In this document: piece by piece, positions 1 through 5,084 of the stretch | How the letters are laid out: each line of letters starts with the position of its first letter | Numbering within the stretch: the first letter of the stretch is position 1 | Source of the DNA: Chloroflexota bacterium | Lineage (GTDB): Bacteria > Chloroflexota > Dehalococcoidia > UBA3495 | Direction of reading: 5' to 3' | Assembly (NCBI GenBank): GCA_022571575.1 | Contig: JACZXN010000123.1 | Location: 1-5,966, forward strand | Length of the DNA: 5,966 nt | Notes under the pieces: generated by a model | What the model was told of the DNA's origin: nothing | The model's input: the letters and a program-made list of their open reading frames with translations, nothing else | Databases searched by the model: none | Translations under genes and position numbers: made by a program

Positions 1-160
1 AGAGGGCGTCGGCATAGGGAAGCAGGGGTTTGATGGTCTCGCCCGGCTGCTCCAGCATCCGGGTCGGGCCCTGGAAATACCCATGGTCGATGGGCAAGAA
101 CATGCAATGGCCGTCGGGTTGGATCAATCGCGCCATTCGGTTTGCCATTCCCCAGTCCAT
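1..160 (-). CDS. LsrF/DhnA-type class I aldolase family protein, N-terminal fragment
   Basis: Only the first 53 codons are visible; the gene continues beyond the left edge. The translation starts MDWGMANRMARL and contains the stretch LPIDHGYFQGPTRMLE (residues 22-37), which closely resembles the N-terminus of LsrF (3-hydroxy-5-phosphonooxypentane-2,4-dione thiolase) and related archaeal-type class I fructose-bisphosphate aldolases (DhnA/FbaB). In that family the Asp of the DHG motif lies in the active site and a Schiff-base lysine comes later, outside this window. An in-frame ATG two codons upstream (164-166) is possible, but the GAGGT ribosome site at 167-171 lies 6 nt from the ATG at 158-160 and directly abuts the upstream one, and family members usually begin MDWG-like; I therefore chose 160. 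It lies 133 bp downstream of the methyltransferase on the same strand and has its own candidate promoter. A true LsrF role in autoinducer-2 breakdown is not implied: no other lsr gene is visible, and many homologs act as sugar-phosphate aldolases. Confidence 0.82.
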   Translation of the reverse strand, partial: MDWGMANRMARLIQPDGHCMFLPIDHGYFQGPTRMLEQPGETIKPLLPYADAL

Positions 161-166
161 ATCCAT

Positions 167-171
167 ACCTC
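167..171 (-). promoter_or_regulatory. Ribosome binding site deciding the aldolase start
   Basis: On the minus strand GAGGT precedes two in-frame ATGs separated by one codon (164-166 and 158-160). Its spacing is 6 nt to the ATG ending at 160 but 0 nt to the upstream one, so the downstream ATG is the better start. The site is preceded by a short tandem AAGCG-AAGCG. Confidence 0.5.
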
Positions 172-193
172 GCTTCGCTTATTGAATCTCTTG

Positions 194-206
194 GGGGCTT
201 CGCCCC
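194..206. other. Small GC hairpin in the aldolase leader
   Basis: GGGGC-TTC-GCCCC forms a 5-bp stem with a 3-nt loop. It lies between the candidate promoter and the start of the aldolase gene, so it would be transcribed in the 5' leader about 30 nt upstream of the start codon. There is no T-run on either side, so it is not a standard intrinsic terminator. It may be a chance structure. Confidence 0.3.
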
Positions 207-257
207 GTGACCGTCCAGCCCGATGGCCAATCTTATGTTGACCGCGGCACGTGGGTT

Positions 258-286
258 ATTATCCCCGCTGGCGGTCCACGGAACAA
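258..286 (-). promoter_or_regulatory. Candidate sigma-70 promoter for the aldolase gene
   Basis: Read on the minus strand, TTGTTC (281-286) and GATAAT (258-263) are separated by exactly 17 nt. The -10 box matches 5 of 6 consensus positions and the -35 box 3 of 6. It lies just after the methyltransferase stop codon and about 98 nt upstream of the aldolase start, which would allow independent expression. The same arrangement, TTGTCC-N17-GATAAT, occurs upstream of the methyltransferase, which raises confidence slightly. Confidence 0.45.
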
Positions 287-293
287 GATGGGT

Positions 294-1169
294 CTATGCG
301 ATGTTGTCCCCGTGTTGGCGGGGATGGCCGGTCTCCCAGGTGATGAGCACCTGCCGAGCGTCGGGCAGCCACTGGGGGACGAAGCCCTCCGGTTCCCGCT
401 GGAACAATTCTTCGAAATTCTCCCGCACCACTTTGCCGGCCCGGTCACGGTGCTGGGGCGCCAGCCAGATTCCGGCCAGCGCCATCTCCACGGCATCGTC
501 CTTGCTCTGGGGAAATTCCGGGAGTTGGGGCACGCCGTCGAATGTGATTCCCTGGGGGAGGAACCGCACATCGGGGAGGATGCCCATCTCCCAAAGGGCC
601 GGCAGCAACTGAGCGTGGCCGGGGACCAGGGCCTGTTCCTCGCCGTAGACCATCTTGAATAGAACGGCGTTGTGCATCGGGTTGGCCACGCTCCAGACGA
701 CGATGATCACCCGCCGGCGGGCGGCGGCTTCCAGTCCAGCGGCGAAGCGGCCGATATCGCGGACGAAGTAGGTCACGTTGGCGGCAAGCACCACGTCGCC
801 CCGGACGCCGCCGGCATCCAACCAGTCGGAAAGAACAAAGCTGGCGTTGGATATTCCAGCTTCAGCCGCCGACTCCCGGAACTCCCGGCCCATCCCAGGG
901 GAGGGATCGACGTTGATCACCTGGCGGCAACGGAGGGCCATGGGCAGGCTGAGCCTTCCCGCGCCCCCGCCGGCATCCACGAATACGTCGTCCGGTCTCA
1001 CGAAGGCGGCAAGCACTTCATGGTTGTCTTCCAAGCGGCGCTTGGGGTCGGCACGAAAGCGCTTTGCGGTCTCGCCGCCCCAGATGTCGGCGCCTCTCGG
1101 CCCTTGGAGGCGTTCCCGCTGGGCATCCACGGCCTCGATCAAGGCCGCGTAATCTTCGATCGCTCCCAT
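294..1169 (-). CDS. Class I SAM-dependent methyltransferase, target unknown
   Basis: This 291-residue protein has a Rossmann-type methyltransferase core. The SAM-binding motif I is VFVDAGGGAGR (residues 62-72), the acidic residue that usually binds the SAM ribose is D88 in VINVDPSP, and a motif II/III-like segment GDVVLAANVTYFV lies at 124-136. Residues 1-60 are a charged helical lead and the C-terminal 100 residues are rich in Trp and Pro, probably forming a substrate cap; no membrane segment or signal peptide is seen. The ATG at 1167-1169 is preceded by GGAG (1175-1178) with about 5 nt spacing, supporting this start. The gene is transcribed away from the ring-cleavage block and a candidate promoter sits immediately upstream. 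I cannot name the substrate: the core resembles generic small-molecule methyltransferases. A link with the neighbouring aromatic genes, such as O-methylation of a phenolic, is only a guess from position. Confidence 0.85.
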   Translation of the reverse strand: MGAIEDYAALIEAVDAQRERLQGPRGADIWGGETAKRFRADPKRRLEDNHEVLAAFVRPDDVFVDAGGGAGRLSLPMALRCRQVINVDPSPGMGREFRESAAEAGISNASFVLSDWLDAGGVRGDVVLAANVTYFVRDIGRFAAGLEAAARRRVIIVVWSVANPMHNAVLFKMVYGEEQALVPGHAQLLPALWEMGILPDVRFLPQGITFDGVPQLPEFPQSKDDAVEMALAGIWLAPQHRDRAGKVVRENFEELFQREPEGFVPQWLPDARQVLITWETGHPRQHGDNIA

Positions 1170-1174
1170 CTTCT

Positions 1175-1186
1175 CTCCGCATGCGG
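1175..1186 (-). promoter_or_regulatory. Methyltransferase ribosome binding site overlapping a 10-bp palindrome
   Basis: The GGAG Shine-Dalgarno core (minus strand, 1175-1178) overlaps the perfect palindrome CCGCATGCGG (1177-1186). The palindrome would be in the short leader just downstream of the candidate -10 box. It could be an operator half or simply a chance GC palindrome; no second copy is seen nearby. Confidence 0.4.
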
Positions 1187-1201
1187 TCAGGTCTGGGCGG
1201 T

Positions 1202-1230
1202 ATTATCGCCGTGTCCACCCCAGGGGACAA
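1202..1230 (-). promoter_or_regulatory. Candidate sigma-70 promoter for the methyltransferase
   Basis: On the minus strand TTGTCC (1225-1230) lies 17 nt from GATAAT (1202-1207). The -35 box matches 4 of 6 and the -10 box 5 of 6 consensus positions. The predicted transcript would start near 1195, giving a leader of about 25 nt before the methyltransferase ATG, with the ribosome site inside it. Together with the plus-strand promoter 77 bp away it makes this a divergent control region. Confidence 0.55.
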
Positions 1231-1266
1231 GCGGGCGCGTATGACACGAATCCGTCGCCAAATAAG

Positions 1267-1275
1267 TTATCCACG
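1267..1275 (+). other. Single DnaA-box-like nonamer between divergent promoters
   Basis: TTATCCACG differs from the DnaA-box consensus TTATCCACA at only the last base. It lies between the two divergent promoters. A single site is not an origin; it may be chance or a minor DnaA regulatory site. Confidence 0.15.
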
Positions 1276-1306
1276 CCGTTTGCCGGGTATCGCATCCCCT
1301 CGATTC

Positions 1307-1335
1307 TTGACACTACCTCCACCCTCTGTTACAAC
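1307..1335 (+). promoter_or_regulatory. Sigma-70-type promoter of the LigB-LigB-Rieske block
   Basis: A perfect -35 hexamer TTGACA (1307-1312) is followed after exactly 17 nt by TACAAC (1330-1335), which matches 4 of 6 positions of the -10 consensus. Transcription would begin near 1342, giving a leader of about 55 nt that ends in a strong AGGAGG ribosome site. This is the best promoter in the window and points to expression of the downstream three-gene block from here. Confidence 0.65.
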
Positions 1336-1356
1336 CGAACGAATCCTGATACCAAA

Positions 1357-1368
1357 CATCGACCGATG
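1357..1368. promoter_or_regulatory. Short inverted repeat, possible operator
   Basis: CATCG-AC-CGATG is a 12-bp inverted repeat placed about 20 bp downstream of the -10 box and just upstream of the ribosome site of the first ring-cleavage gene. The position fits a repressor roadblock site, but the arms are only 5 bp and no regulator gene is in the window, so this is weak. Confidence 0.25.
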
Positions 1369-1384
1369 ACCACAGCCAACCACC

Positions 1385-1390
1385 AGGAGG
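1385..1390 (+). promoter_or_regulatory. Strong ribosome binding site of the first LigB-like gene
   Basis: AGGAGG lies 6 nt before the ATG at 1397, an essentially ideal Shine-Dalgarno sequence. It fixes the start codon and suggests high translation of the first gene of the block; the downstream genes have weaker sites. Confidence 0.8.
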
Positions 1391-1396
1391 CCGAAT

Positions 1397-2461
1397 ATGG
1401 GCGAGATTCTAGGCGCCGGCATCACCCATTACCCACCGCTGATCAGCCCCGATGAGGACCGGGCCTTCCCGTTGACCCGCACCCTGAAGTACAACGACAA
1501 GGTGCCCGAGGAGATGAAGATCCCCACCAACTGGCCCGAGCCCATGCGCGTGGAGTACGGCGAAGACGAGGGATTCAAGTCGGCCCAGAAACACCGGGAA
1601 CGGCTGCTGAAAGGGTTCCGGCAGATCCGGACGGCCATCGACGACTTCAAACCCGATCTCATCCTGATCTGGGGCGACGACCAGTACGAGAATTTCAAAG
1701 AGGACATCATCCCCGCCTTCTGCGTATTGGCCTACGACCAGTTCGAAGGGACTCCCTTCAACAACCGCGACGGCAGCTACCGGCGCAACGTGTGGGACGA
1801 GCCCCAGGACAAGACCTTCGTCTACCAGGGGGCTCCCCAAGCGGGCCGCGCCCTGGCCGGCGGTCTGATCGATCAAGGGTTCGACATCGCCTATGCGTAC
1901 AAACCCCTCCACGAGACCGGCTTGGGCCACGCCTTCTTGAACACCCTGCTCTACCTGGACTACGACCGAAAGGGCTTCGACGTTCCGGTCCTGCCCATCG
2001 CCGTGAACTGCTACGGCAGCAGCGTCATACGCAACCGGGGCGGCGCCATCACCCAGAAGGTGAACGGCGTCGAGTTGCCCTTCGACCCGCCCGGACCGTC
2101 GCCCAAGCGGTGCATGGAGCTTGGCGCCGCCACCGCCAGGGTGATGAAGGACAGCCCGTACCGGGTGGCCCTGGTGGCCTCCTCCAGTTGGTCCCACGCC
2201 TTCCTCACCCCCAAGAATCATTATCTGTGGCCCGACATCGAGTCGGACTACGCCCGCTTCGAGGAACTGCGCGACGGGGACTACGACGCCTGGAAACGGA
2301 TCTCCACCGATCAGATAGTGGACGCCGGTCAGCAGGAATTGCTGAACTGGATGTGTCTGGCCGGAGCCATGCAGGAGTTGGGCCGCAAGCCGGAGATATT
2401 GGACTACGTGGAGACCTACGTCTTCAATTCCAACAAATGCCTGGCCCTGTTCAGTCCCTAG
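1397..2461 (+). CDS. LigB-family class III extradiol dioxygenase-like protein, copy 1
   Basis: This 354-residue protein belongs to the LigB/MhpB/DODA superfamily of extradiol ring-cleavage enzymes, which open catechol-type rings with Fe(II) and O2. Expected landmarks are present: the first metal His in ITHYPPLI (H11), the strand with GDDQYENF (93-100) followed by IIPAFCVLAYD, a GLGHAF motif (H178, corresponding roughly to the second acid/base His of MhpB), SSWSHAF with the catalytic His H267, and QQELLNWMCLAGAM with the metal Glu E314. The second metal ligand, normally His in a D-H-x3-F motif, is Gln (Q96). The segment between H11 and Q96 is about 40 residues longer than I recall for MhpB and holds a WPEPMRVEYGEDEG motif. 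No signal peptide or membrane segment is seen, so the protein is cytoplasmic. It is the first gene after the TTGACA promoter, with an ideal ribosome site. The substrate is unknown; an inactive or altered metal centre is possible. Confidence 0.85.
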   Translation: MGEILGAGITHYPPLISPDEDRAFPLTRTLKYNDKVPEEMKIPTNWPEPMRVEYGEDEGFKSAQKHRERLLKGFRQIRTAIDDFKPDLILIWGDDQYENFKEDIIPAFCVLAYDQFEGTPFNNRDGSYRRNVWDEPQDKTFVYQGAPQAGRALAGGLIDQGFDIAYAYKPLHETGLGHAFLNTLLYLDYDRKGFDVPVLPIAVNCYGSSVIRNRGGAITQKVNGVELPFDPPGPSPKRCMELGAATARVMKDSPYRVALVASSSWSHAFLTPKNHYLWPDIESDYARFEELRDGDYDAWKRISTDQIVDAGQQELLNWMCLAGAMQELGRKPEILDYVETYVFNSNKCLALFSP

Positions 2462-2486
2462 GTCCAGTCTGCCGGCGCACAGTGTC

Positions 2487-2520
2487 CCTTCCCCCGCGCC
2501 GGGGGAAGGTTAGGATGGGG
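2487..2520. repeat. REP-like GC hairpin between the paralogs
   Basis: A perfect 9-bp stem (CCTTCCCCC at 2487-2495 with GGGGGAAGG at 2501-2509) with a 5-nt GCGCC loop is followed by GTTAGGATGGGG-type sequence. A hairpin of C/T-rich and G/A-rich arms followed by TTAGG-T/A-TGGGG resembles dispersed intergenic hairpin repeats found in many GC-rich bacterial genomes. No T-run follows, so it is a poor intrinsic terminator; it could stabilise or partly attenuate the mRNA between the two genes. Only one copy lies in this window, so dispersal cannot be shown here. Confidence 0.55.
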
Positions 2521-2581
2521 GCGATTCTCCACCTAAAACCGCTCACAACTTCGGAAACAAACTCCCCAAATAAACATTTTC

Positions 2582-2585
2582 GGAG
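2582..2585 (+). promoter_or_regulatory. Ribosome binding site of the second LigB-like gene
   Basis: GGAG lies 7 nt before the ATG at 2593. It follows an A-rich stretch (about 2545-2580) that is lower in GC than the rest of the window, in which I see no convincing promoter pair; the gene is probably read through from upstream. Confidence 0.6.
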
Positions 2586-2592
2586 CTAACAA

Positions 2593-3654
2593 ATGGCAGA
2601 GATACTAGGGGTCGGCGTAACCCACTCCCCTTCGCTCATCACACCCGATGAGTTGAAGGAATACTCCCTCACCCGGGCGCTGCGGGACAACGACCGCATC
2701 CCGGCGGAGCAGAAGAACCCGGAGTCCTGGCCCGAGGCCATGCGCGCGGAGTGGGGCGACGACGAAGGGTACACCTCCGCCAAGTCCCAACGAAAGCGGT
2801 TGGTCGACGGCTTCCGGAAGGTGCGGGCCGAGATCGACGCCTTCAAACCCGACGTGGTCTTGGTCTGGGGCGACGACCAGTACGAGAACTTCAAAGAGGA
2901 CATCATCCCCGCCTTCTGCATCCTGGCCTACGATTCCTTCGAATGCCAACCCATGGTGGGCCGGGACGGCGGCCAGCGGCCCAACGTCTGGGACGAGCCC
3001 GCCGATAAGATATTCCGCTACCAGGGTCACGAGGCCAGCCGCTACCTGGCCGGCGCGCTCTTGGAGGACGGTTTCGACATCGCCTACTCCTACAAGCCCC
3101 TGCACCAGCCGGGCCTGGGCCACGCCTTCTTGAACACCCTGCTCTACCTGGACTACGACCGCAAGGGCTTCGACTATCCGGTGATCCCCTTTGCCGTGAA
3201 CTGCTACGGCAGCAACATCATCCGCAACCGGGGCGGGGCCATCACCCAGATGGTCGACGGCGTGGAGATGGCCATGGACCCGCCCGGCCCTTCGCCCAAG
3301 CGGTGCATGGAACTGGGCGCCGCCACCGCCCGCGCGCTCCAGGCCAGTCCCTGGCGGGTGGCGCTGATCGCGTCGTCAAGTTGGTCCCACGCCTTCCTCA
3401 CCCCCAAGAACTGGTGGCTCTACCCCGACGTGGAGTCGGACCTGGCCCGCTTCGAGGAACTGAAGGCCGGCAACTATGAGGCCTGGCGCAACATCTCCAA
3501 CAGCCAGATCGAAGACGCCGGGCAACAGGAGATGCTGAATTGGATGTGTCTGGCCGGGGCCATGTCGGAGCTGGACCGCAAGCCGGAGATCATCGAGTTC
3601 GTGCAGACCTACATCTTCAACTCCAGCAAGTGCCTGGCGGTGATGAAGCCGTAG
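2593..3654 (+). CDS. LigB-family class III extradiol dioxygenase-like protein, copy 2
   Basis: This 353-residue protein is a tandem paralog of the gene before it: the two align end to end with one single-residue gap and about 246 identical residues (about 69%, hand count). The same landmarks are kept: H11 in VTHSPSLI, GDDQYENF with Gln at position 96 in place of the usual metal His, H177 in GLGHAF, H266 in SSWSHAF and E313 in QQEMLNWMCLAGAM. The two copies differ most in residues 21-40 (LKEYSLTRAL region), in the loop after the metal strand (MVGRDGGQRP against FNNRDGSYRR in copy 1) and in the residues after TPKN (WWLYPD against HYLWPD), which are places where substrate contacts are plausible. 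The pair may have diverged in substrate preference or may form a mixed oligomer; neither can be decided here. A Rieske oxygenase gene follows after 53 bp, very likely in the same transcript. Confidence 0.85.
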   Translation: MAEILGVGVTHSPSLITPDELKEYSLTRALRDNDRIPAEQKNPESWPEAMRAEWGDDEGYTSAKSQRKRLVDGFRKVRAEIDAFKPDVVLVWGDDQYENFKEDIIPAFCILAYDSFECQPMVGRDGGQRPNVWDEPADKIFRYQGHEASRYLAGALLEDGFDIAYSYKPLHQPGLGHAFLNTLLYLDYDRKGFDYPVIPFAVNCYGSNIIRNRGGAITQMVDGVEMAMDPPGPSPKRCMELGAATARALQASPWRVALIASSSWSHAFLTPKNWWLYPDVESDLARFEELKAGNYEAWRNISNSQIEDAGQQEMLNWMCLAGAMSELDRKPEIIEFVQTYIFNSSKCLAVMKP

Positions 3655-3693
3655 CGGGCTGCCTTGGGACAACGCCCTAGACCGGCCATGCGA

Positions 3694-3699
3694 GAGGAG
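3694..3699 (+). promoter_or_regulatory. Ribosome binding site of the Rieske gene
   Basis: GAGGAG lies 8 nt before the ATG at 3708. The next codon is GTG (3711), which would be only 3 nt further, so the ATG is the preferred start. Confidence 0.6.
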
Positions 3700-3707
3700 A
3701 CCAACCG

Positions 3708-5036
3708 ATGGTGACAACAACGAAACAGACCGACCTTGACCGCCGTCAGCTGGCCCCACCCCAGGGCCTTCGCGACTTCTGGTATCCCGCCCTCTTGGAC
3801 CGCAAGGTGGGCCGGAAGCCGGTGCGCCTCAAGATGCTGGGCGAGGAGTTGTGTTTCTTCCGCGGCCGGGACGGGAAGGTCGCCGCCCTCTGGGACGTAT
3901 GCCCGCACCGTGGCGCCAGCCTCTCCCAGGGCGATTGTCACTTCAAAGGCACGGTGGCCTGCCCCTATCACGGATGGGTCTTCGACGCTGAAGGCGAGTG
4001 CGTCTCGGTCTTGAGCGAAGGCCCCAACTCCGGTATCCCCGGCAAGGTCCAGGCCCGCAAATACCCCACCCAGACCCATAAGGGCATGGTCTTCGTCTGG
4101 ATGGGCGAGGACGAGCCGGCCCCCATCGAAGAGGATGTCCCCGAGGAGTTCTTCGAAGAGAACAGCCAGGTCCTCTACCGCACCACCGATTGGCCGGTGA
4201 ACTGGCGGGTGGCCCTGGAAAATTCCATGGACTCCCACGTCTACTACGTCCACCGGGACTCCATCATGATGCTGGCCCGTGGCCCCCAGGACCCCTACGG
4301 CCGGTCACCCCGCATCCGGCCGGTCTTCGTGGGCAACGGTTTCAACGTGATCTGGGGAGACCAACAAGGGATAGGCAACCCCAGGCGCGGATGGGGAGTC
4401 AGGGACTACATCAACATCCTGCGGGGCAAGATTCCGTATCAGGACTTCCACGAGGGCCTGGGCCGCTGGCCCAAGAGCAAATGGCGCCTGCTTTGGAACT
4501 GGGTCTTCCTTCCGGCCAACAAACGCCGTTTGAGCAAACCCCCCACCACCAACAACCCGCTGTGGGGCTCGGGGCATCACCTCCCCGGCATGTTCCGCAG
4601 CGATGCGCGCACCCACATGTACACCCGGATGTGCGTGCCCATCGACGCGGAAAGCACCCGCATCGTCTACTACCACACCACCCGTCCCGGCAGCCTGCTG
4701 GGCCGCGTCTACGAGCGGGTCCATTTCCTGCTCTGGCACAACTGGGTGATGAACATCCAGTTCTCCAACCAGGACGCCAAGATCATGGTGCCCCAGCGCT
4801 ACGACACCGTCGAAAAGCTCTCCGGCACCGACGCCGAGATCATCCAATGGCGAAAACTGCTGCAAAGGGTGGCCATCGAAGGACGCCAGGTCTTGAAGGA
4901 CCTGCAGGCCGAGCACCTGGCCAAGGAGATGGACACCACGGTGGCCGAGGGATTCGCCATCGAGCAACTTAGAGAACAGGGCCTGGAAGACGTCGATAAG
5001 TTCCTGGCGGGCACCATCTCCGGGGACGACGACTAG
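3708..5036 (+). CDS. Rieske non-heme iron ring-hydroxylating oxygenase, alpha subunit
   Basis: This 442-residue protein has an N-terminal Rieske [2Fe-2S] domain with C65-P-H67 and C85-P-Y-H88 (CPHRGASL and CPYHGW, 17 residues apart), after a FWYPALL segment typical of the family. The C-terminal catalytic domain has the iron motif NWRVALENSMDSHVYYVHRDS (residues 165-185, split here as NWRVALEN and SMDSHVYYVHRDS), with H177 and H182 as likely ligands, and a candidate third carboxylate ligand D356 in FSNQDAKIM. The layout recalls single-component alpha oxygenases such as vanillate/dicamba demethylases and carbazole dioxygenase: no beta subunit gene follows. Such enzymes take electrons from a ferredoxin or reductase and hydroxylate or O-/N-demethylate a ring; no such donor is encoded in the window. 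The spacing D175-S-H177 is one residue shorter than the usual D-x2-H. Its place behind two LigB-like genes suggests it supplies their substrate or processes a related ring. The substrate cannot be named from sequence. Confidence 0.92.
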   Translation: MVTTTKQTDLDRRQLAPPQGLRDFWYPALLDRKVGRKPVRLKMLGEELCFFRGRDGKVAALWDVCPHRGASLSQGDCHFKGTVACPYHGWVFDAEGECVSVLSEGPNSGIPGKVQARKYPTQTHKGMVFVWMGEDEPAPIEEDVPEEFFEENSQVLYRTTDWPVNWRVALENSMDSHVYYVHRDSIMMLARGPQDPYGRSPRIRPVFVGNGFNVIWGDQQGIGNPRRGWGVRDYINILRGKIPYQDFHEGLGRWPKSKWRLLWNWVFLPANKRRLSKPPTTNNPLWGSGHHLPGMFRSDARTHMYTRMCVPIDAESTRIVYYHTTRPGSLLGRVYERVHFLLWHNWVMNIQFSNQDAKIMVPQRYDTVEKLSGTDAEIIQWRKLLQRVAIEGRQVLKDLQAEHLAKEMDTTVAEGFAIEQLREQGLEDVDKFLAGTISGDDD

Positions 5037-5070
5037 CCCGCCGCCCCGGCCACGCCCCCGGCAGGGTCAC

Positions 5071-5084
5071 ACCCCCTACGGGGT
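5071..5084. terminator. Weak hairpin between convergent genes
   Basis: ACCCC-CTAC-GGGGT forms a 5-bp stem with a 4-nt loop that includes the stop codon of the minus-strand gene (5076-5078). Only two Ts follow on the plus strand and none on the minus strand. The 39-bp gap between the two convergent stop codons holds nothing better, so termination here is probably Rho-dependent or lies within the opposite gene. Confidence 0.25.

Noticed and set aside
672..1244. A 190-codon plus-strand frame opposite the methyltransferase
   Set aside because: The minus-strand frame has clear SAM-binding motifs and a ribosome site; the plus-strand product shows neither.
1267..1275. DnaA box as a sign of a replication origin
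   Set aside because: Only one near-consensus nonamer was seen, with no cluster, AT-rich unwinding region or origin-linked gene.
1409..2221. A 270-codon open frame on the minus strand inside the first LigB-like gene
   Set aside because: It is the antisense shadow of a GC-rich gene; it encodes Val/Gly/Leu-rich sequence with no recognisable domain, and the similar antisense frame in the second paralog follows from their shared sense sequence.
2487..2509. Hairpin as a Rho-independent terminator ending the first gene's transcript
   Set aside because: The stem is strong but no T-run follows on either strand; a terminator there would also cut off the second paralog and the Rieske gene, for which no promoter is seen.
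1792..2589. A 265-codon plus-strand frame overlapping the end of the first LigB-like gene and the gap
   Set aside because: Its product is Arg/Pro/His-rich with no fold signature, typical of an out-of-frame reading, and it overlaps a clearly conserved gene.
3609..4253. A 214-codon minus-strand frame across the end of LigB copy 2 and the Rieske gene
   Set aside because: It overlaps two well-supported genes and has no domain signature; a shadow of their codon use.
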